A DNA stretch of 31,563 nt from JANLYQ01 sp031365725 (GTDB taxonomy: Bacteria > Actinomycetota > Actinomycetes > JACCUZ01), in contig JANLYQ010000129.1 of the NCBI GenBank assembly GCA_031365725.1, positions 1 through 31,563 on the forward strand, in the 5' to 3' direction. The position numbers were made by a program, and so were the translations under genes. The first letter of the stretch is position 1. The number at the start of each line of letters is the position of its first letter. The notes beneath the pieces are model-generated. The model saw only the letters and a program-made list of their open reading frames with translations, was not told the origin of the DNA and did not search any database. Below, piece after piece: positions 8,159 through 16,697 of this stretch.

Positions 8159-9034
8159 TCAGGTGTACGACGACAACAACTGCTGGCGCCACCGCTCGGT
8201 CTCGGCCACCTGGTTGAAGGTGAACACGTGCAGCCCGGTGACCGCGGCGACCGGTGCCGTCAGCGCGGGCGCCACCTGCGCGAGGAACTTCTCCGGTGAG
8301 TAGCCCCCCGGAGCCGCCAGCCGCATGAACCACGAGGCGTGCCCAGTCAGGAACCGCGCCGACTCCCCCACCCCGATCTTGCCGGCCATCGACAGCAGCT
8401 TGGTGGTCTCGACCGGGCCGGCCATGCCGATGCGCACCGGCAGGGTGACGCCACGTCGACGCAGTCGCGACACCCACGCCGTGAGCAGCCTGGGGTCGAA
8501 GCACAGGTTGCTCACGACGTAGGTGGCATGCTCGCGCTTGTCCCACATCGCCTGCACGGTGACGTCGTCGTCGATCGAGGGGTGGGTCTCGGGATAGCCG
8601 GTGATGCCGACGTGCGGGAAGGGCCGCCCGAGCAGCGACAGGTCGGTGAGCAAGGGCAGGGCAGCGTCATAGGCGCCGACGTGCGGGTCGGCATCGCCGG
8701 CCGGGACGAAGACGTCCTCGACACCGGCACCGCGCATGCGTTCGACGATCTCGGCGAGCTCGACCCGGTCACGCACCAGCCGGGCGCTGATGTGCGGGAC
8801 CACGGAATAGCCGTGCCCGGCAAGGCTTTCGGCCAGATCGAGGGTGGCGGACAAGCCCTTGCTGGGTGACGCGGTGACGGTGACCGGCACATCAACCGGC
8901 ACGGACGCGAGCACCTTGTCCTCGATGCTCGCGGTGGGGATCACCTCGTAGCGCACCGAGCGCAGCAGCTGCTCGACAGCCGGCCCGCCGCCAGCCCTAC
9001 CGCTGCGGGGCAGCCGCAGCGCGACCCGGCTCAT
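8159..9034 (-). CDS. Methylenetetrahydrofolate reductase (MetF family)
   Basis: This 291-residue FAD-type TIM barrel is the usual size of bacterial MetF. Visible pieces are VPVTVTASPSKG near 48, DVFVPAGDAD near 115, GITGYPETHPSIDDD near 145-160 (family motif), YVVSNLCFDP and PVRIGMAGPVETTKLL. Normally the enzyme reduces methylene-THF to methyl-THF; here it may run in the oxidative direction on methyl-THF made by the corrinoid system. That is inference from context. The ATG at 9034 overlaps the stop of the GMC oxidoreductase (ATGA), so the two are translationally coupled. It may be a second copy, separate from a biosynthetic MetF elsewhere. Confidence 0.85.
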   Translation of the reverse strand: MSRVALRLPRSGRAGGGPAVEQLLRSVRYEVIPTASIEDKVLASVPVDVPVTVTASPSKGLSATLDLAESLAGHGYSVVPHISARLVRDRVELAEIVERMRGAGVEDVFVPAGDADPHVGAYDAALPLLTDLSLLGRPFPHVGITGYPETHPSIDDDVTVQAMWDKREHATYVVSNLCFDPRLLTAWVSRLRRRGVTLPVRIGMAGPVETTKLLSMAGKIGVGESARFLTGHASWFMRLAAPGGYSPEKFLAQVAPALTAPVAAVTGLHVFTFNQVAETERWRQQLLSSYT

Positions 9035-10761
9035 GCGCCGGCTCCGTGGCGGTAGAACTCGACCGGAGCGGCCGGCAGTGGCGTGTTTCCCGCGATGAGG
9101 TCGGCCGCCTTCTCGGCCACCATCATCACCGGGGCGTAGATGTTGCCGTTGGTGACATAGGGCATCACCGACGCGTCGACGACGTACAGGCCCTCGACAC
9201 CGTGCACGCCCATCGTGGTCGGGTCGACGACCGACATCGGGTCGACACCCATGCGCGCAGTGCACGACGGGTGCAGCGCGGTCTCGCCCTCGCGGGCCAC
9301 CCAGTCGAGGATCTCCTCATCGGTCTGCACACCCGGACCGGGCGAGGTCTCACCGTCGTCGAACTCCTTAAGCGCCGGGGCGCCGAGGATCTCGCGCGAC
9401 ACCCGGATCGCCTCGACCCACTCGCGCCGATCCTGGTCGGTGGACAGGTAGTTGAAGCGCAGGGCCGGATGGGTCCGCGGGTCAGTACTGGTGATCTTCA
9501 CCGAGCCGCGGGCGTCGGAGTACATCGGTCCGACATGCACCTGGTAGCCGTGCTCCCCCGCCGGCGAGCTGCCGTCGTAGCGCACGGCCAGCGGCAGGAA
9601 ATGGAACATCAGGTTGGGGTAGGCGACGTCGTCGTTGCTGCGCGTGAAGCCACCGGCCTCGAAGTGGTTGGTGGCACCGGGACCGCTGCGCAGGAACAGC
9701 CATTTGGCCCCGATCCACGGCCGGTGCCGCCACTTGAGGTAGGGCTGCATCGACACCGGCTTGCTGCTGGCGTGCTGCACGTAGACCTCGAGGTGGTCCT
9801 GCAGGTTCTCCCCGACGCCGGGCAGGTCGGCAACCACGTCGATGCCGAGGGCGCCGAGCTCGGCGGCGTTGCCGATGCCCGAGAGCTGCAGCACCTGCGG
9901 GGTGTTGATCGCTCCCCCGCAGAGGACGATCCGACCCGCCCGCACCCGCCGTACGGCGCCACGCCCGCGTCCGACGCCGAGCCCAGCGGAGTACTCCACG
10001 CCGACCGCGCGACCACCCTCGACGACGACCCTGGTCACCAGCGCGCGGGTGCGGATCGTGAGGTTGCGGCGATGCTTGACCGGATGCAGGTAGGCGCGGG
10101 CGGCGGACAGCCGGCGGCCATGGTGGACGTTGCGGTCGAAGGCGGCGAAGCCCTCCTGGCGGAAGCCGTTGACGTCATCGGTGAGCGGATAGCCCGCCTG
10201 CTGCACGGCCTCGAAGAACGCTGCGAACAACGGGCTGCTCGCGGGACCGCGCTCGAGCACGAGGGGACCGTCGTGACCGCGCAGCGGGTCGTCCTCGCGT
10301 GCGGCGAGCGTGCTCTCCATGCGGTTGAAGTAGGGCAGGCAGTGCGCGTAGTCCCAGTCGGCCATGCCCGGGTCGGCGGCCCAGCGCTCGTAGTCCAACG
10401 GGTTGCCGCGCTGGAAGATCATGCCGTTGATGCTCGACGAGCCGCCGAGCAGCTTGCCGCGGGCGTGGTAGATGCGCCGGTCGTGCATGAAGGGCTCCGG
10501 CTCGGAGGTGTAACGCCAGTCGTAGAACCGGCTGCCGATCGGGAACGCCAACGCCGCCGGCATGTGCACGAAGACGTCCCACGGGAAGTCCGAGCGACCG
10601 GCTTCGAGGACCAGCACGGACGTGCTCGGATCCTGGGAGAGCCGGGACGCGACCGCGCTGCCAGCCGACCCGCCACCGACCACGACGAAGTCGTAGCTGT
10701 CGTAGCTGTCGTGGCTGTCGTGGCTGTCGTGGCTGTCGTCGCGTTCGGAACCCGTCGCCAT
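9031..10761 (-). CDS. GMC oxidoreductase, choline-dehydrogenase-like flavoprotein
   Basis: This 576-residue protein starts at ATG 10761, with AGGAG eight bases upstream. After a low-complexity N-terminus (DSHDSHDSHDSYDSYD) comes the FAD-binding VVVGGGSAGSAVASRLS. GMC signature 1 is GKLLGGSSSINGMIFQRGN and signature 2 is GGAINTPQVLQLSGIG. The C-terminus has LHPSCTARMG with the probable catalytic His, and VTNGNIYAPVMMVAEKAADL. It is closest in pattern to BetA-type alcohol dehydrogenases, which oxidise choline to betaine aldehyde, but substrates of this family vary widely. Coupled to MTHFR and beside an MttB-type enzyme, it may make a quaternary amine substrate from an alcohol precursor or act on a demethylation product. 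No betaine aldehyde dehydrogenase adjoins it. Confidence 0.9.
   Translation of the reverse strand: MATGSERDDSHDSHDSHDSYDSYDFVVVGGGSAGSAVASRLSQDPSTSVLVLEAGRSDFPWDVFVHMPAALAFPIGSRFYDWRYTSEPEPFMHDRRIYHARGKLLGGSSSINGMIFQRGNPLDYERWAADPGMADWDYAHCLPYFNRMESTLAAREDDPLRGHDGPLVLERGPASSPLFAAFFEAVQQAGYPLTDDVNGFRQEGFAAFDRNVHHGRRLSAARAYLHPVKHRRNLTIRTRALVTRVVVEGGRAVGVEYSAGLGVGRGRGAVRRVRAGRIVLCGGAINTPQVLQLSGIGNAAELGALGIDVVADLPGVGENLQDHLEVYVQHASSKPVSMQPYLKWRHRPWIGAKWLFLRSGPGATNHFEAGGFTRSNDDVAYPNLMFHFLPLAVRYDGSSPAGEHGYQVHVGPMYSDARGSVKITSTDPRTHPALRFNYLSTDQDRREWVEAIRVSREILGAPALKEFDDGETSPGPGVQTDEEILDWVAREGETALHPSCTARMGVDPMSVVDPTTMGVHGVEGLYVVDASVMPYVTNGNIYAPVMMVAEKAADLIAGNTPLPAAPVEFYRHGAGA
10690..10740. repeat. 9-bp coding tandem repeat in the GMC gene
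   Basis: GTCGTRGCT is repeated five times (10690-10734) with a partial sixth copy. On the minus strand it encodes Asp-Ser-His/Tyr triplets just before the FAD-binding fold. The period is a multiple of three, so copy-number change would keep the frame. Confidence 0.9.
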
Positions 10762-10910
10762 CGTGCGCGCTCCTAGGGGTCGCCCCGTGCACTGGCCCCC
10801 GATGCTAGTGGCCCGTCGCGCATCGCGCATCAGGTTGCCTCATGCGCAACACAGTGCGGGGCGCTGGCGACGTCGCGGCACGTCCGGGGTGCCAGGTACG
10901 TTGCGTGGCC

Positions 10911-11831
10911 ATGAAGCTCTTGCTGCTCATCGTCGTGCTCGCCGTCGTCGCCTTCGTGGTGGTCAACCGGTCCCGCCAGCGCGAACGGGCCCGCGAGCTC
11001 GAGGCCCTGACCACCGTCAAGCGCGCCGCGGAGGAAGACGTCACCCGCCTCGGCGAGGACGTCGCCCTGCTCGACACCGACACGACCGGGCGAGAGCTCG
11101 ACGACGCCACCCGTCAGGACTATCGACGCGCGCTGGACTCCTACGACTCCGCCAAGTCGGCCCTGGACCGGGTCACGAAACCCGACGACATCCGTGGCAT
11201 CACCGGCATCCTCGAGGACGGTCGCTATGCCGTGGCCTGCGTGCAGGCGCGGCTCGCAGGCAAGCCGGTTCCGGCCCGGCTGCCACCGTGCTTCTTCAAC
11301 CCCCAGCATGGTCCGTCAGCCGAGAACGTCGACTGGGCGCCTCCCGGCGGCGTACCGCGGTCGGTGCCGTCCTGCGCCGCCGACGCGGAGCGGGTGCGGG
11401 CCGGAGCCGAGCCCGACGTGCGCAAGGTCGCCGTCGGCGCCGGGAGGGCGCCGTACTGGCAGGGCGGTCGGGGCTATGCGCCCTATGCGCAGGGCTACTT
11501 CTCGCCGTTCGCGATGAGCGGCTTGCTGCCCGGGTTGTTCCTCGGCTCGATGCTCTCCGGCGGCTTCGGTGGCATCGGCGGGGACGGTAACGGGTCCTAC
11601 TCCGACGGCTACCAGGACGGTCAGAACGCCGACGGTGGGGACAACGGCGGCGGGTACGACGGCAACGGTGACGGCGGGTCCTACGACGGGGGCGACGGCG
11701 GCAGCGGTGATGGTGGTGGTGACTACGGCGGCTACGACGGAGGCGGCGGCGACAGCGGAGGCGGGTTCGGCGACTTCGGTGGTGGTGGTGGCGACTTCGG
11801 TGGCGGCGGCGACTTCGGTGGCGGCTTCTAG
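10911..11831 (+). CDS. Membrane-anchored protein with coiled-coil region and glycine-rich tail
   Basis: This protein has 306 residues. Residues 2-18 (KLLLLIVVLAVVAFVVV) form one N-terminal membrane segment, possibly an uncleaved signal anchor. Residues 20-85 are charged and helical, likely coiled coil. A conserved-looking core follows, with GILEDGRYAVACVQARLAG, PPCFFNPQHGPS and WAPPGG, and three Cys that might form disulfides. From about residue 215 the tail is almost all Gly, Asp, Ser and Tyr, ending in repeats of GDFGGGG. I know similar actinobacterial proteins without a named function. It is divergent from the GMC gene and its stop overlaps that of lpdA by four bases. A role at the cell surface is only a guess. 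Confidence 0.8.
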   Translation: MKLLLLIVVLAVVAFVVVNRSRQRERARELEALTTVKRAAEEDVTRLGEDVALLDTDTTGRELDDATRQDYRRALDSYDSAKSALDRVTKPDDIRGITGILEDGRYAVACVQARLAGKPVPARLPPCFFNPQHGPSAENVDWAPPGGVPRSVPSCAADAERVRAGAEPDVRKVAVGAGRAPYWQGGRGYAPYAQGYFSPFAMSGLLPGLFLGSMLSGGFGGIGGDGNGSYSDGYQDGQNADGGDNGGGYDGNGDGGSYDGGDGGSGDGGGDYGGYDGGGGDSGGGFGDFGGGGGDFGGGGDFGGGF

Positions 11832-13252
11832 CCTCTCCATACCTTCGTGTGCAGCTGCCGCGCGGCCTCGGCGACCGAGCCGCTGATCGAGGGATAGATG
11901 GTGAACGAGTGCGCCAGCTGGTCGACGGTCAGCCGCCCGTCGACCGCCAACGCGATCGGATAGATCAGCTCGCTGGCCCGCGGCGCGACGACCACGCCAC
12001 CGACGATGGTCCCTGAGCCGGACCGCGCGAACAGCTTGACGAAACCCTCGTGCACGCCCTGCATCTTGGCGCGGGCGTTGGTCGCGAGCGGCAGCTTGAC
12101 CGTCACCGTGCTCCCGGAGTCGTCCATGTCGGACTCGGTCCAGCCGACGGTCGCGATCTCAGGGTCGGTGAACACGTTCGACGACACCGCGCGCAGGTTC
12201 AGCGGCCCGACGGCGTCACCGAGCAGGTGCCACATCGCTATGCGTCCCTGCATGGCCGCGACCGAGGCGAGCATCAGCACGCCGGTGCAGTCGCCGGCTG
12301 CGTAGACGCCGGTGGCCGAGGTCCGCGACACCCGATCAACCTCCACGTAGCCGCCCTTGTCCAGCCGCACGCCGGCCGACTCGCACCCCAGGCCCGCCGT
12401 GTTGGGGATCGAGCCGACGGCCATCAAGCAGTGGCTGCCCTCGATCGTGCGCCCGTCGTCGAGGGAGACGACGACCCGCTCGCCCTGTCGGCGTACGGCA
12501 CCTGCTCGTGATCTCGAGAGCACGGTCATGCCGCGGCGGACGAACACGTCCTCGAGCACCGCCGCCGCGTCGGCGTCCTCACCGGGCAGGACGCGGTCGC
12601 GACTGGACACCAGCGTCACCTTGGACCCGAGGGCGGTGTAGGCCGACGCGAACTCGGCGCCGGTGACGCCCGACCCCACCACCACAAGGTGCTCCGGGAG
12701 CGCGGCGAGGTCGTAGAGCTGCTCCCAGGTGAGGATCCGCTCGCCGTCGGGCGCGGCGTCGGGCAGCACTCGCGGGTGTGCGCCGGTCGAGAGGAGGACG
12801 GCGTCGACCTCGAGGGTCTCCTCGGTGCCGCCGTCGCCCGGACTGACCACCAGCCGATCGCGGGCGTCGAGGCGACCCGTGCCGCGCACGACCCGCACCC
12901 CTTCGCGCTCGAGCCGGGCGGCGATGTCCGCCGACTGCGCCAGGGCCAGGGCGGTCACGCGGGCGTTGACGCGGCCGAGGTCGACACCGACCCGGTCGGC
13001 CGGGTCGGCGCCGCCGCTGTCGCCCCGGCCACCGAGGCGCACACCCAGCTCGCCGGAGTCGGCCGTGTCGGTCATCACCTCGGCAGTCGCGATGAGTGTC
13101 TTGGACGGCACGCAGTCGGTGAGCACGGCCGATCCGCCGAGCCCGTCGCGGTCGACGACGGTCACCTCGGCGCCGAGCTGGGCTGCGACCAGGGCCGCTT
13201 CGTAGCCGCCGGGGCCGCCGCCGATGATCCCGATGCGCGTCACGCGCGACAT
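11828..13252 (-). CDS. lpdA: NAD(P)H:quinone oxidoreductase, LpdA type (flavoprotein disulfide reductase family)
   Basis: This 474-residue protein has the two-dinucleotide fold: FAD site IGIIGGGPGGYEAALVAAQLG, NAD(P) site VVVGSGVTGAEFAS and VYAAGDCTG. The active-site stretch reads GGSAVLTDCVPSK: the first Cys of the usual CxxxxC disulfide is replaced. The C-terminal HxHPTxxE of lipoamide dehydrogenases is also replaced, by FTIYPSISGSV. This matches M. tuberculosis Rv3303c (LpdA), which reduces quinones rather than lipoamide. ATG 13252 is preferred over an upstream ATG at 13270. The divergent neighbour is Rv3304-like, as in mycobacteria, supporting orthology. Confidence 0.88.
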   Translation of the reverse strand: MSRVTRIGIIGGGPGGYEAALVAAQLGAEVTVVDRDGLGGSAVLTDCVPSKTLIATAEVMTDTADSGELGVRLGGRGDSGGADPADRVGVDLGRVNARVTALALAQSADIAARLEREGVRVVRGTGRLDARDRLVVSPGDGGTEETLEVDAVLLSTGAHPRVLPDAAPDGERILTWEQLYDLAALPEHLVVVGSGVTGAEFASAYTALGSKVTLVSSRDRVLPGEDADAAAVLEDVFVRRGMTVLSRSRAGAVRRQGERVVVSLDDGRTIEGSHCLMAVGSIPNTAGLGCESAGVRLDKGGYVEVDRVSRTSATGVYAAGDCTGVLMLASVAAMQGRIAMWHLLGDAVGPLNLRAVSSNVFTDPEIATVGWTESDMDDSGSTVTVKLPLATNARAKMQGVHEGFVKLFARSGSGTIVGGVVVAPRASELIYPIALAVDGRLTVDQLAHSFTIYPSISGSVAEAARQLHTKVWRG

Positions 13253-13276
13253 TGTGGCGCACTCGCGCACACCCCC

Positions 13277-13282
13277 TACCCT
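13277..13282 (+). promoter_or_regulatory. -10 element for a leaderless transcript (gamma-glutamylcyclotransferase-like gene)
   Basis: TACCCT fits TANNNT and ends eight bases before the ATG at 13291, so transcription would begin at or next to the start codon. No Shine-Dalgarno sequence is present. Confidence 0.5.
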
Positions 13283-13290
13283 TGGGCGCC

Positions 13291-13752
13291 ATGGCCGTCT
13301 ACGCCGCCTACGGCAGCAACATGGATCCGACCCAGATGGCGTTGCGGGCTCCCCACTCCCCCCTGCGGGGCACCGGCTGGCTGGAGGGGTGGCGGCTGAC
13401 CTTCGGCGGCGAGGACCGCGGCTGGGAAGGCCCGCTGGCGACGCTGGTCGAGGACGTCGGGCACCACGTCTTCGTCGCTCTGTACGACGTCACGGCGCAG
13501 GACGAGGTCAGCATGGACCGCTGGGAGGCTGCCGACCTGGCGCTGTTCCGCAAGGTCCGGGTGCGGGTCGCTACGCTCGATGGCGAGGTGCTTGCCTGGC
13601 TCTACGTGCTCGACGACTACGAGGGCGGTCTGCCCTCGGCGCGCTATCTCGGGCTGATAGCGGATGCCGTCGAGGCAGCGGGGGCACCGGACGACTACGT
13701 CGCCGAGCTGCGGTCCCGGCCCTGCGTGAGCGTGGGACCGGGCAGCAGCTGA
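13291..13752 (+). CDS. Gamma-glutamylcyclotransferase-like protein
   Basis: This 153-residue protein opens with the family signature YAAYGSNMDP (residues 4-13), the loop that binds the gamma-glutamyl group. It then has RGTGWLEGWRLTFGG and a beta-barrel pattern (ATLVEDVGHHVFVALYDVT). A catalytic Glu is expected in the middle of the family fold; DDYEGG near residue 110 is a candidate. Substrates of bacterial members are mostly unknown. It corresponds by position to Rv3304 next to lpdA. The start is set by a leaderless promoter pattern. Confidence 0.85.
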   Translation: MAVYAAYGSNMDPTQMALRAPHSPLRGTGWLEGWRLTFGGEDRGWEGPLATLVEDVGHHVFVALYDVTAQDEVSMDRWEAADLALFRKVRVRVATLDGEVLAWLYVLDDYEGGLPSARYLGLIADAVEAAGAPDDYVAELRSRPCVSVGPGSS

Positions 13753-13858
13753 GCAGCATCAGCTGAACGGCCGACCCGCTGGTCGCCGTACGCCCAGATC
13801 GGGTCGTCTTCACATGCGACATCCAGGTGATGTCCTCCAGTCCCCAAGATCGGGCGCC

Positions 13859-13864
13859 GATAGT
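13859..13864 (+). promoter_or_regulatory. -10 element deciding the GTG start of the small gene at 13871
   Basis: GATAGT lies exactly six bases before GTG 13871, the same spacing as at deoC and add, suggesting a leaderless mRNA. Confidence 0.45.
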
Positions 13865-13870
13865 GGGCAT

Positions 13871-14197
13871 GTGTGGCTGATGCGAGACACCCGACCCCCG
13901 GCGCAGGACACCTGCGGGCTGGTCATGGCTGTCCTGCGGGCGCGCCCGCCGGAGCAGGTCATCAGCCTGGTGCTCAGCGCCAGCAGCAGCCGTGGTCGTC
14001 CGTCGCTGCTCGAAACCTTGCGCTCGGATGCCCTCGAGGCGCACTGTCGCATCGCGCTCGCGGAGACTCGCGGGGTGGCTGTGCGATGGATCGACGGGAT
14101 CGTCAGCGGCACGGTCGAGGACGTGGCCATGTTCCTGGCCTCGAGCGCACCGACCTTGGCCCGGTGCCACGGTCGCGCCGAGCTCGCCGCCGCCTGA
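13871..14197 (+). CDS. Small protein of unknown function
   Basis: From GTG 13871 this is 108 residues; the frame also has an ATG at 13814 and another at 13880. It begins MWLMRDTRPPAQDTCGLVMAV with the start codon read as Met. Then follow alternating hydrophobic and charged segments (VISLVLSASS, IALAETRGVAVRWIDGIVSG) that could be an alpha/beta fold. I recognise no domain. It ends 20 bases from the stop of metX, which converges on it. Reality is supported by the leaderless promoter pattern and third-position G/C; the opposite strand also has a long open frame, so some doubt remains. Confidence 0.5.
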   Translation: MWLMRDTRPPAQDTCGLVMAVLRARPPEQVISLVLSASSSRGRPSLLETLRSDALEAHCRIALAETRGVAVRWIDGIVSGTVEDVAMFLASSAPTLARCHGRAELAAA

Positions 14198-14217
14198 TCG
14201 TCACCCGCTCGCAGACG

Positions 14218-15405
14218 TCATCCGGCGGAGAGCTCGAGCACCTCACGCACGAGCGCAGACACCTGGTCGATCTCGAGCAAGAACCCGTCATGGCCGTACG
14301 GCGAGGCGACGACGCGCAGGCCACCGGCGGCGCTGGGCACCAGCGCAGCGAGCTCGGCCTGCTGCGACAGCGGATAGAGCCGGTCGCTGTCGATGCCGGC
14401 GACCACCACCGGAGCAGCGACGCCGGCCAACGCAGCTGCCACCCCACCGCGGCCGCGGCCGACGTCCCAGGTGTTCATCGCATCAGTCAGCGCGACATAG
14501 CTACCGGCGTCGAAGCGCTTCGCCAGCTTGCTGCCGTGGTGGTCAAGGTAGGACTGCACCGCGAACCGGCCGGCCCCGGACGCCGCGAGCGGCAGCTCGT
14601 CAGCCTGCGGCGTACGGCCGAAGCGCTCCTCCAGCTCGAAGGCCGACCGGTAGGTCAGGTGCGCGATGCGCCGGGCCAGTCCGAGACCCCGGTGCGGACC
14701 GGTCCCCGCAGCAGCCGAGTGATAGTCGCCGCCCCGCCAGCCAGGATCGCTGGTCACCGCGTCGATCTGCAGGCTCTGCGTGCCGATCTGGTCCGCGCTG
14801 CTCGCCGCGCCGACCGCAAGCACCAGCGCCCCACCGACCCGGGCGGGCTCGGCCACCAGCCACTCCAGAGCCCGCATGCCGCCCATCGACCCACCGAGCA
14901 CTGCGGCCCACCGGCTGATGCCCAGCGCGTCGGACAGTGCCACCTCGGCGCGCACCTGGTCGCCGACCGTGACCCGGGGGAACCGCGATCCCCACGGTGA
15001 CCCGTCCGGCGCAGCCGAGGACGGGCCGGTGCTGCCCTGGCAGCCGCCGAGCACGTTGGCGGCGACGACGAACCATCGCTCCGGGTTGAGTGCGCCGCCG
15101 GGGCGGACGAGCCCCTCCCACCAGCCGGGGGTCGGTTGTCCGGGCGCCGCTGGGCCGGCGACATGCGCGTCCCCGGTCAGAGCATGCAGCACGAGCACGG
15201 CGTTGACGGGGCCTGCGCCGCTGCCGTCGAACGCCGGTGTGCCCCACGTCTCGTAGGCGAGACGGGCCGCGGGCAGCTCGCCACCGAGCTCGAGCTTGAG
15301 CGCCCCGATGTCGGCGAACCGGCGACCCGCCACGGGGTCGCCGGTCCGCCAGGCCCCGGATGCGGGGATGACGCCGGGGACAGCCGCTGCTGACCCCTGC
15401 GTCAC
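14218..15405 (-). CDS. metX: Homoserine O-acetyltransferase
   Basis: This 395-residue alpha/beta hydrolase makes O-acetyl-L-homoserine from homoserine and acetyl-CoA. Seen are VLVLHALTGDAHVAG near 71-85, NVLGGCQGSTGPSS, the nucleophile elbow VLGGSMGGM (Ser), GIDSDRLYP with the acid residue and PYGHDGFLLE with the catalytic His, all at expected spacing for MetX. The start is GTG at 15405, overlapping the metY stop as GTGA, so translation is coupled and metY comes first. Product and substrate link the two genes directly in methionine synthesis. Confidence 0.95.
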   Translation of the reverse strand: MTQGSAAAVPGVIPASGAWRTGDPVAGRRFADIGALKLELGGELPAARLAYETWGTPAFDGSGAGPVNAVLVLHALTGDAHVAGPAAPGQPTPGWWEGLVRPGGALNPERWFVVAANVLGGCQGSTGPSSAAPDGSPWGSRFPRVTVGDQVRAEVALSDALGISRWAAVLGGSMGGMRALEWLVAEPARVGGALVLAVGAASSADQIGTQSLQIDAVTSDPGWRGGDYHSAAAGTGPHRGLGLARRIAHLTYRSAFELEERFGRTPQADELPLAASGAGRFAVQSYLDHHGSKLAKRFDAGSYVALTDAMNTWDVGRGRGGVAAALAGVAAPVVVAGIDSDRLYPLSQQAELAALVPSAAGGLRVVASPYGHDGFLLEIDQVSALVREVLELSAG

Positions 15406-16697
15406 GCCGTCTTGGCGGCGCGGAAGCCCGCGTCCAGGTCAGCCAGGATGTCGTCGATGCCCTCGAGCCCGACAGCCAGACGCACCAGTCCGGGCGTCAC
15501 GCCGGACGAGAGCTGCTCCTCGGGGTTGAGCTGGGAGTGCGTCGTCGACGCCGGGTGGATGACCAGCGAGCGCACGTCACCGATGTTGGCGACATGGCTG
15601 TGCAGCTCGAGCGCATCCACGAACTTCTTACCGGCCTCGAGGCCGCCGACGATCTCGAAGGCGAGCACAGCACCTGCACCGCGCGGGGCGTACTTCTTGG
15701 CCTTCTCGTGCCAGGGCGAGGAGGCGAGACCGGCGTAGGCGACGGACTCGACCTCGTCGCGAGCCTCGAGCCACTCCGCGACGCGGCTCGCGTTGGCGAC
15801 GTGGCGCTCCATGCGCAGCGACAGCGTCTCCACCCCCTGCGCGATCAAGAACGCATTGAACGGCGCGACGGCGGGGCCGAGGTCGCGCAACCCCTGCACC
15901 CGAGCCTTCGCGATGAAGGCAGCCGCGCCGAGGGCGTCGGTGTAGACCACGCCGTGGTAGCTCGGGTCCGGTGTGGTGAGACCGGGGAACGTATCGGCGT
16001 GCGCCGCCCAGTCGAACTTGCCGCCGTCGACGATGACACCGGCGATGGCAGTGCCGTGACCGCCGAGGTACTTGGTCGCGGAGTGGATGACGATGTCGGC
16101 GCCGTGCTCGATCGGGCGGATGAGGAAAGGCGTGGCGACGGTGTTGTCGACCATCAGCGGCACCCCCACCTCGTGCGCCACCGCGGCGACCGCCTCGATG
16201 TCGAAGATGTCGTTCTTCGGGTTCGAGATGGTCTCGCCGAAGAACAGCTTGGTGTTGGGCTTGACCGCCGCGCGCCACGACTCGATGTCGTCCGGGTCCT
16301 CGACGAAGGAGACCTCGATGCCGAGCTTGGGCAGCGTGTAGTGGAAGAGGTTGTAGGTGCCGCCGTATAGCCGCGGGCTCGAGACGAGGTGATCCCCCGA
16401 GCCGGCGATGTTGAGGATCGCCAGCGACTCGGCCGCCTGCCCGCTGCCGACCATCAAGGCACCGATGCCGCCCTCGAGCGCCGCGATGCGCTCCTCGACG
16501 ACAGCAGTGGTGGGGTTCATGATCCGGGTGTAGATGTTGCCGGTCTCGGCGAGGCCGAAGAGCGCTGCGGCGTGGTCGGTGTCGCGGAACGTGTACGACG
16601 TCGTCTGGTAGATCGGCAGGGCGCGGGCCCTCGTGGCCTCGTCCGCCACCTGACCGGCGTGGATCTGCTTGGTCTCGAAGCTCCAGGCGTCGTTCAT
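15402..16697 (-). CDS. metY: O-acetylhomoserine sulfhydrylase (aminocarboxypropyltransferase)
   Basis: This 431-residue Cys/Met-metabolism PLP enzyme forms homocysteine from O-acetylhomoserine and sulfide. Motifs are FETKQIHAGQ at the N-terminus, IYQTTSYTF, NIYTRIMNPTT, the PLP-binding lysine in VIHSATKYLGGHG, and the C-terminal DVRSLVIHPASTTHSQL with NPEEQLSSGVTPGLVRLAVGLE. ATG 16697 is chosen because homology begins there and GAGGGG lies nine bases upstream; the frame is open much further, but that part overlaps deoD. I looked for a SAM riboswitch in the 106-base gap to deoD and saw none. Confidence 0.95.
   Translation of the reverse strand: MNDAWSFETKQIHAGQVADEATRARALPIYQTTSYTFRDTDHAAALFGLAETGNIYTRIMNPTTAVVEERIAALEGGIGALMVGSGQAAESLAILNIAGSGDHLVSSPRLYGGTYNLFHYTLPKLGIEVSFVEDPDDIESWRAAVKPNTKLFFGETISNPKNDIFDIEAVAAVAHEVGVPLMVDNTVATPFLIRPIEHGADIVIHSATKYLGGHGTAIAGVIVDGGKFDWAAHADTFPGLTTPDPSYHGVVYTDALGAAAFIAKARVQGLRDLGPAVAPFNAFLIAQGVETLSLRMERHVANASRVAEWLEARDEVESVAYAGLASSPWHEKAKKYAPRGAGAVLAFEIVGGLEAGKKFVDALELHSHVANIGDVRSLVIHPASTTHSQLNPEEQLSSGVTPGLVRLAVGLEGIDDILADLDAGFRAAKTA

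Noticed and set aside
9046..10776. Long plus-strand frame of 576 codons opposite the GMC gene
   Set aside because: It is the mirror of a GC-rich coding frame; the minus-strand protein has full GMC signatures and a ribosome binding site.
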